Assembly: GCA_030734395.1 (NCBI GenBank) | Contig: JAUZTG010000029.1 | Coordinates: 6,758,001 to 6,822,000, forward strand | Origin: Sarocladium kiliense | Taxonomy: Eukaryota > Ascomycota > Sordariomycetes > Hypocreales > Sarocladiaceae | DNA length: 64,000 nt | Direction of reading: 5' to 3' | In this document: positions 58,809 through 64,000 of the stretch, in pieces | Position numbering within the stretch: the first letter of the stretch is position 1 | Layout of the letters: every line of letters begins with the position of its first letter | Program-made: the position numbers and the translations under genes | The notes under the pieces: generated by a model | The model's database searches: none | What the model was told of the DNA's origin: nothing | Seen by the model: only the letters and a program-made list of their open reading frames with translations

Positions 58809-60561
58809 TTAGTTGTTATTCCCAGTTGCAACGCCCCAGAAGTAGCCGCACCAGCTACCAAGAACCAGAGCGACGAGCGACCCGAAACAGACCAGTGAGA
58901 TCCTCATATTCTTGGCACTGTTCAAGCCGTAGAAGCGATCCTTTCGCTCATTCAGGTCGGTGCCTCGAGTAATGCGCTTCTTCCGACTCCACTGTAGGTG
59001 TCGGAGGTCAACCGTCTTCCAGGACACGAATATGAGTGCCATGGACACGACGACAGAGCAGCCTGCGAGAATGACGTAGACTATCGTGACTCTGTCATAA
59101 GAGTTGTTGTCTGCATCCTGGATGCGTCCAGTGATTACTCGTACAATGATATTCATCCTGCTGAACGTTAGCGAGCGCAATACGTGGACGGGAGCTCGAG
59201 GCACGGACGCGTTGTTCATTGTGATTTTGATGGCATAGGCAGAGCCAAAGACATTGCTGTCCCACATGGCAGTTCGTGTACTGTCGATGATGGTTGTAGG
59301 ACCGAAACAATAAGCAAAGGCAAAGAGGCCGAATGATGCCGCAGTGCCTTTCTCAGCGCCACTGAAGCAGACCAACAGCATAGACGTGAAGACTCCGATA
59401 CCGCAGAAGACCACTGTAGATGGTATCAGTCTCGCTCGAAACGAAGGTTGCGGCGATTGACTTACAAACAGAAATACGTTGGCCGAATATATCCAAGAAC
59501 ACCCCAAGCAATGGCACGACGAAGAATCCTCCATATTGAAGAACTGAGCTGTACCATCCAGCCGCAATAGAGTCAGTGCCGAAGCGCTGCTCGGCCAATT
59601 CTGTCGCATTCTGCAGGAATACAATGGCCGTGCTGGTCTCGAAGAGCGAGAAGCCCATGACAGCCCAGAAGGCCCACGGAAGCTGAAGGACCTTCCTGAA
59701 CTCGAGCTTCTTGGTCTTCTCCTTCAGCTTCTCGCCCGTCGCCGGGTCATTGATTCCGTGGTACTTGCGGTTGGCAACCTTGGTGAACCAGTAGAATATT
59801 CCGGTCATGACGTTGGTGAACAGGTTCATGAATACGGCAACCCAGAAGACCCAGGCAAAGTCTCCGGTCTTTTTGGCGATGATGTTGGCTGAGGCTTTGC
59901 CGGCGAAGGCTCCGACCTTACCAATGCCAAGCTCAAAGCCAACTGTAGACGCAAAGCCATTGCCAGGGGCGAACCAAGAGGAGAAGACCTTGTACTGTGC
60001 GATTTGGGTAGCAATCTCACCCAGCGCGCGAACCACCCGGCCGGCGATCATGAACTTATAGCTGCGGCTCTGGGCCGCACCAGCGACAAGGATGGAGCCG
60101 ACAGAGTAAAGAGCATTTCCATACAACATTGCACCTAGAGAGAAGCTTCAAGTCAGCTTCTAGCACGACTTGATGTCCAGGGCAATGCCAGCCTTACCAG
60201 CTCCGCCTATCCTGTCGGTCACGACGCCACTCAACAACATCAGAGCTGTCACCATGAAGTCTTCACTCGCCTCGAGGAGTGAAAACTGGGTATTGTTGAT
60301 GCTCAATTCCTTCTTGATGGTGCTTTTCATAGCGCCTGTGACACCGGAACTCCACTGCGAACCGAAGCCGATCATAGTGACGAGAACGACAGACATGAGC
60401 TTCCAGGAAAGCGGAACGGGCTGCGTGTCAGACTGGCTAGACATCTCTGAGGGAGTTGCCTCAACCTTTATGGCGCCTTCGCTCTTTTCGCCATCCTCGA
60501 TGGACCTCTCCGGGGTCGCTTGGACCGGAGTCGAAAGCACAGACTCTTGGTTGAGCGCCAT
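58809..60561 (-). CDS. MFS transporter, MFSD1-like group
   Basis: Exons 60198-60561, 59466-60134, 59209-59413 and 58809-59157 give 528 residues. A hydrophilic, Glu/Ser-rich N-terminus of about 50 residues precedes helix 1 (LMSVVLVTMIGFGSQWSSGV). Conserved segments are SLLEASEDFMVTALMLLSGV, GNALYSVGSILVAGAAQSRS, GRVVRALGEIATQIAQYKVF and GFELGIGKVGAFAGKASANI, an MFSD1-like pattern, then GPTTIIDSTRTAMWDSNVFG. The last intron has tandem acceptors (CAGCAG) and an ideal GCTAAC branch; with 51 nt removed the protein reads MNNAMNIIVRVITG. Reading through this intron also stays open. The substrate is unknown; the location beside a catabolic-looking cluster may be coincidental. Confidence 0.88.
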
Positions 60562-61563
60562 GGTACAACACAATTCGTGCCTTTCGAAGCAAAGAGCTGG
60601 GGGGTGAACGAGATACCAGAACGTGTTGGATACAGCTACTGGCTGGCTCTGGGTCGACCACAAGGGCAGCAAACCCTTCTCTTTTATAACCTCCGATTCA
60701 TCGTCAGGTCCCTCCCCGGCAGGTGTGATTACAGGCCAGCATCTCCACTCGCGTCGTAAGAATGATCAGATTGATAAGATAGCGCCGAAGGCTTTGGACA
60801 TCTGGACCCTTCCCCAGTGGAGTTGAATCCTGAACTAGTACTGCAAAATTGGACCCTCGAATCGTTCTGCGATAGCGGATCAGCATGTCAGTGCTAGCTG
60901 GAAGCCCAGACTTCGTGCCTGTTGCGGCGCTAACACGTTCTTCTCACAGTGAGACTTTTGAACTGGCTGAAGATCCCTGTTCGTCGTGGGGCCGCACATG
61001 AGTCAATTCACTCGGAGGCTGACGACTGCAATTATGCTTTTGTGGTCTCTTTTGAACCTGTAATCGTGCACACATCATAGTTTGAGCCTGCCACCTGCAA
61101 CCTCGCAAAGTCATAGGAGCTGGAAGAACTAGGCCTTGTATAGAGCAGCAATTAACATCAAGGTTTGCAACATGTCAAACACGCTGTGAGGAACACGGGG
61201 AATGGACAAGTTCGACTGTCAAATACTCGTCATCTTCGTCAAACACACGCTTCCATACGCTTAGTCGGTTTTCTTGGTGAAGGGGGGAATAATAACGGCC
61301 ACCTTATTCTCATCAAAAGATAGTTTCCCATCGAAGAATCTACAAAGACACCTCTTCCGTACGCCGTACTCCAGCTTTGAAAACAGTATAAGATGAATAC
61401 AAATCCTCTATGACTTGTTCAATTGGTATAACGCCTGCTCGCCTGTCCTTTAATAAATCTCGAGATGCATCGAATCATATGTTACGAGCCATCATTGCCA
61501 CGAAACCGCGCCGCGTCTAAAGAGACGGATGTGTTATATCAAGGTGGTCGTATTGCGTAGCCA
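60562..61563. other. intergenic region between two tandem minus-strand genes
   Basis: About 1 kb containing the MFS promoter and the 3' end of the histidine kinase gene. No additional gene or RNA is recognised. Confidence 0.5.
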
Positions 61564-64000
61564 TTACAGCACAGTCAGGCCTACTGATGCCATGGCATCG
61601 CGGAGTGTTTTGCGCTGGACTGGCTTCGTCAAGAATACGTTGACGCCGCTTTCAAGGGCTTCCATATGCGTGCTTTCTGAAGATAAGCCCGTGAGCGCCA
61701 GTACCGGTACAGCAGCTAGGTGTTCACCACGTTCGTGGGCCCGGATCCGCCGCGTGGCTTCGAGTCCGTCCATGATGGGCATGGAGATATCCATAAGAAC
61801 CCCTGAGAACTGATGAGGACAGCGCAGATACTCGTTTAAAGCTTCTTCCCCATTGGTAGCCACTTCACATTCGTGTCCAAGGTTGGCGACAATGGCTGAA
61901 AGGACTTTGAGGTTGATATAATTATCATCCACAAGCAGCAGCTTTTTTACTCCATTAAAGCTGATCGTTGGCAATAGGTGCTCTTTGGCAGTAGACGGCT
62001 TGTCATGCACCGATACTTGCCGTGAAAGTTGTGCCTGAGTGTTGGATTCGGTCTCGCTTGGCGAGAGGCAATCATGATCTGTCAGTGAGCTTGATGTAGC
62101 TGTCTCCATCGGTGAGATTTGTTCGGCCCCCAAGCTGTGAGTGCGCCTCAGAGACTCAGGGCGTGGAACTAGCATCAGGTCTGGAATCCCTATCCATCGT
62201 CGGTACGCATGCAGGATTGCCCTTGCAAGAACACGCGGTGCAATGCTAGAGAAGATGGATACAGTTAGACACATGTCGACCAAAATATTAGAGGACATCA
62301 TTCTAGGGGCGAGAGGCATTGTACTCACGGTTGTGACACGAACTCAACAACATGTCGCGGATTGCCAGTCTCGTATGCTTTAGAGAGACGCCAAGCAGCA
62401 GGAGCATCTCGACAAACGACGATCATTGGAGCGAGATTGAGCAAAGAAGCTTGCGTTGTATACGCCTCAGCCAACGTATCCTCCGATCGCAACATGACAT
62501 CGGAACTCTCATCGTCATCGGCCAAGCGGAGTTTCAGCCAGCGGCGACAGAGTGTCTCGACGAGATGGTACCCTTGGGGGCCCCATTCGGAACCAAAGCC
62601 ACGAATAGCTATACTTCGTCCAGTCAGGTCTCGGATCTCTTCCTCAAAGACCTCACCGTTCTCTGTCATTGCCTCAGCTTGAGGCTGGGAAGCCGGCATT
62701 GAGTTGACAAGAGGGAGTTTCACTTGGATTGTCGTCCCTACGCCAACTTGGCTTTGTACCTTGATGCGGCCTCGCAGTTGGGATACGATCTTCTTGACTA
62801 AACTCAAGCCTAGACCAATGCCAGGAGATAGCTCATTCTCCTGAGAAAAAGGTTGAAACAGGGAATGTTCCAGAAAGTCTTTGCCAATCCCGCTGCCAGT
62901 GTCTGATACGGTCAGCGTGATAGACTTTGGAGTCGCTGATTTGCCCGAGTTCTCCTGACTCAATGCCACTTGGATAGTGCCACGGGTTGTATGTTTGAGC
63001 GAGTTGCCAAAAAGGTTCATGATGATTCGTCGCAAGGCTCCAGCCTGCACCTGAAGCATCCAATTGCATGCTGGGTCAGCCGTGACGTAGACTGCGACGG
63101 TGGTATGTCTCTCTTTGTGTGGAGACTGGTGATAGAAGGCCCCAGCGAGCGGTGCTGAGCTGTCACTTAGCACGGCGCTCTTGAGCGTGCTTGAGGGGCC
63201 GAATCGTTCCGGCGACAAATGTTCAAAGTTGAACCCCGCAAAGACGCTCGTGACAACGTCTTCGACTAGCTCGTCGACTCTGAGATGCTTGTATAGGCTC
63301 CTGTTGCCGAAAAACGAGAGGGTTGATCTTCGCTTTAATGGGCGGGTCGGTGTGAGAGAATCCGTCGTGCTAGAGGACTGAGCCAGACTGTTGACTTTGG
63401 AGAAAACCAGCAAATGGTCGATTGTGTCGAGCAATGTGCGACAGCATGTTTCAATGGTGTGCGTTGAATTTCCTTGATACGCTGTGAGATCAGTATTATT
63501 GAGCATTTCGGTGCTCAGGATGATGCCGTGCAAGGGCGACCGTAATTCATGCGATAGGGATCCCAAGGCGTCTGACTTCACCTTTTCAGTTCGTAGGGCC
63601 TCGATGTTGAGGAACTCTGCGCTGATAACCTTTGAGAAAGCTAGTGCTAGGCCAAGCTCGTCGCGGTAAGAGAACTGGTGAGAAGCAGCCAGAGAATACA
63701 CGAAGCCTCCAGATAGCCATCGCTCTCTCTTGGGATCCCAGACGGGAATGAACATGACGCTTCGTGCACCAGGGAAAGCCCTTTGTAGCACTCCAGCCTC
63801 TTCCTGGCGATGGATCGGTTTACGGCATGAATGTGTCTGATGTTTGTCTGACGCTGTTGGCTTTGCATTGTCCGCTCCGGGGTGGCCACTCAGGCTCGAC
63901 TCAGCCACGGAGGCGCGACGAGTGCCGAGTTCATCTTCGGAGGAGTCGCCAGGTTGCAGGTCTCCAGAAGCATCGAAGTCAAAAATCCTCCCGTTAGGGT
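61564..64000 (-). CDS. hybrid histidine kinase, C-terminal part (runs off the right edge)
   Basis: Exon 62329-64000 (partial, first full codon starts at 63998 on the minus strand) joins exon 61564-62245 by a phase-2 intron. Visible in order: the end of a GAF-like sensor region (SVMFIPVWDPKRERWLSGGF, FSYRDELGLALAFSKVISA), the HisKA dimerisation helix with phosphoacceptor His in GSLSHELRSPLHGIIL, a Ser/Thr-rich insert, the HATPase domain (N-box IIMNLFGNSLKHT; DTGSGIGKD; GIGLGLSLVKK), then a receiver with VDDNYINLKVLSAI, phosphoacceptor Asp in VLMDISMPIMDG and Lys in FLTKPVQ. All catalytic residues are intact. It would feed an Ypd1-type phosphorelay. The N-terminal signal-sensing region lies outside the window, so the stimulus cannot be inferred. 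Confidence 0.93.

Overview
This 64 kb window is nuclear DNA of a filamentous ascomycete (Pezizomycotina). Genes are split by short GT-AG introns, mostly 43-140 nt, with recognisable CTAAC/CTGAC-type branch sites. The families are typical of that group: Zn(II)2Cys6 regulators, fungal MFS carriers, DUF3176, a hybrid histidine kinase and a pectin methylesterase. I joined exons by hand from splice signals, reading phase and family resemblance, so gene spans are reliable but some individual junctions are provisional and are flagged.

Layout. 0-16.4 kb is a housekeeping block: the 3' end of branched-chain 2-oxoacid dehydrogenase E1-alpha, a UFD4/TRIP12-type HECT ubiquitin ligase, a large low-complexity protein of unknown function, and the exocyst subunit Sec3. 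17.3-21.9 kb holds a large secreted Cys-rich protein with a possible deaminase-like motif, and an F-box-like protein. 22.2-49.1 kb is accessory in character: a Zn2Cys6 regulator divergent from an MFS carrier, a second MFS carrier, an intronless subtilase without an evident signal peptide, a DmpA-type S58 aminopeptidase, hydroxyacid-oxoacid transhydrogenase, a ten-exon full-length ABCB transporter divergent from a second Zn2Cys6 regulator, and a secreted pectin methylesterase. 49.4-64 kb holds a DUF3176 membrane protein, a RidA-like enamine deaminase, a quinate/sugar-type permease divergent from an SDR dehydrogenase and a 3-dehydroshikimate dehydratase-like TIM barrel, another MFS carrier, and the C-terminal two thirds or so of a hybrid histidine kinase that leaves the window.

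How the genes may work together. Two divergent pairs (regulator/MFS at 24.7-26.2 kb and ABC exporter/regulator at 43.2-44.2 kb) look like self-contained regulator-transporter modules. The permease-SDR-dehydratase group at 53.6-58.0 kb looks like a small catabolic cluster for quinate-like or related polyhydroxy acids. No polyketide synthase, NRPS, terpene synthase, CRISPR array, rRNA, tRNA or intact transposon was recognised.
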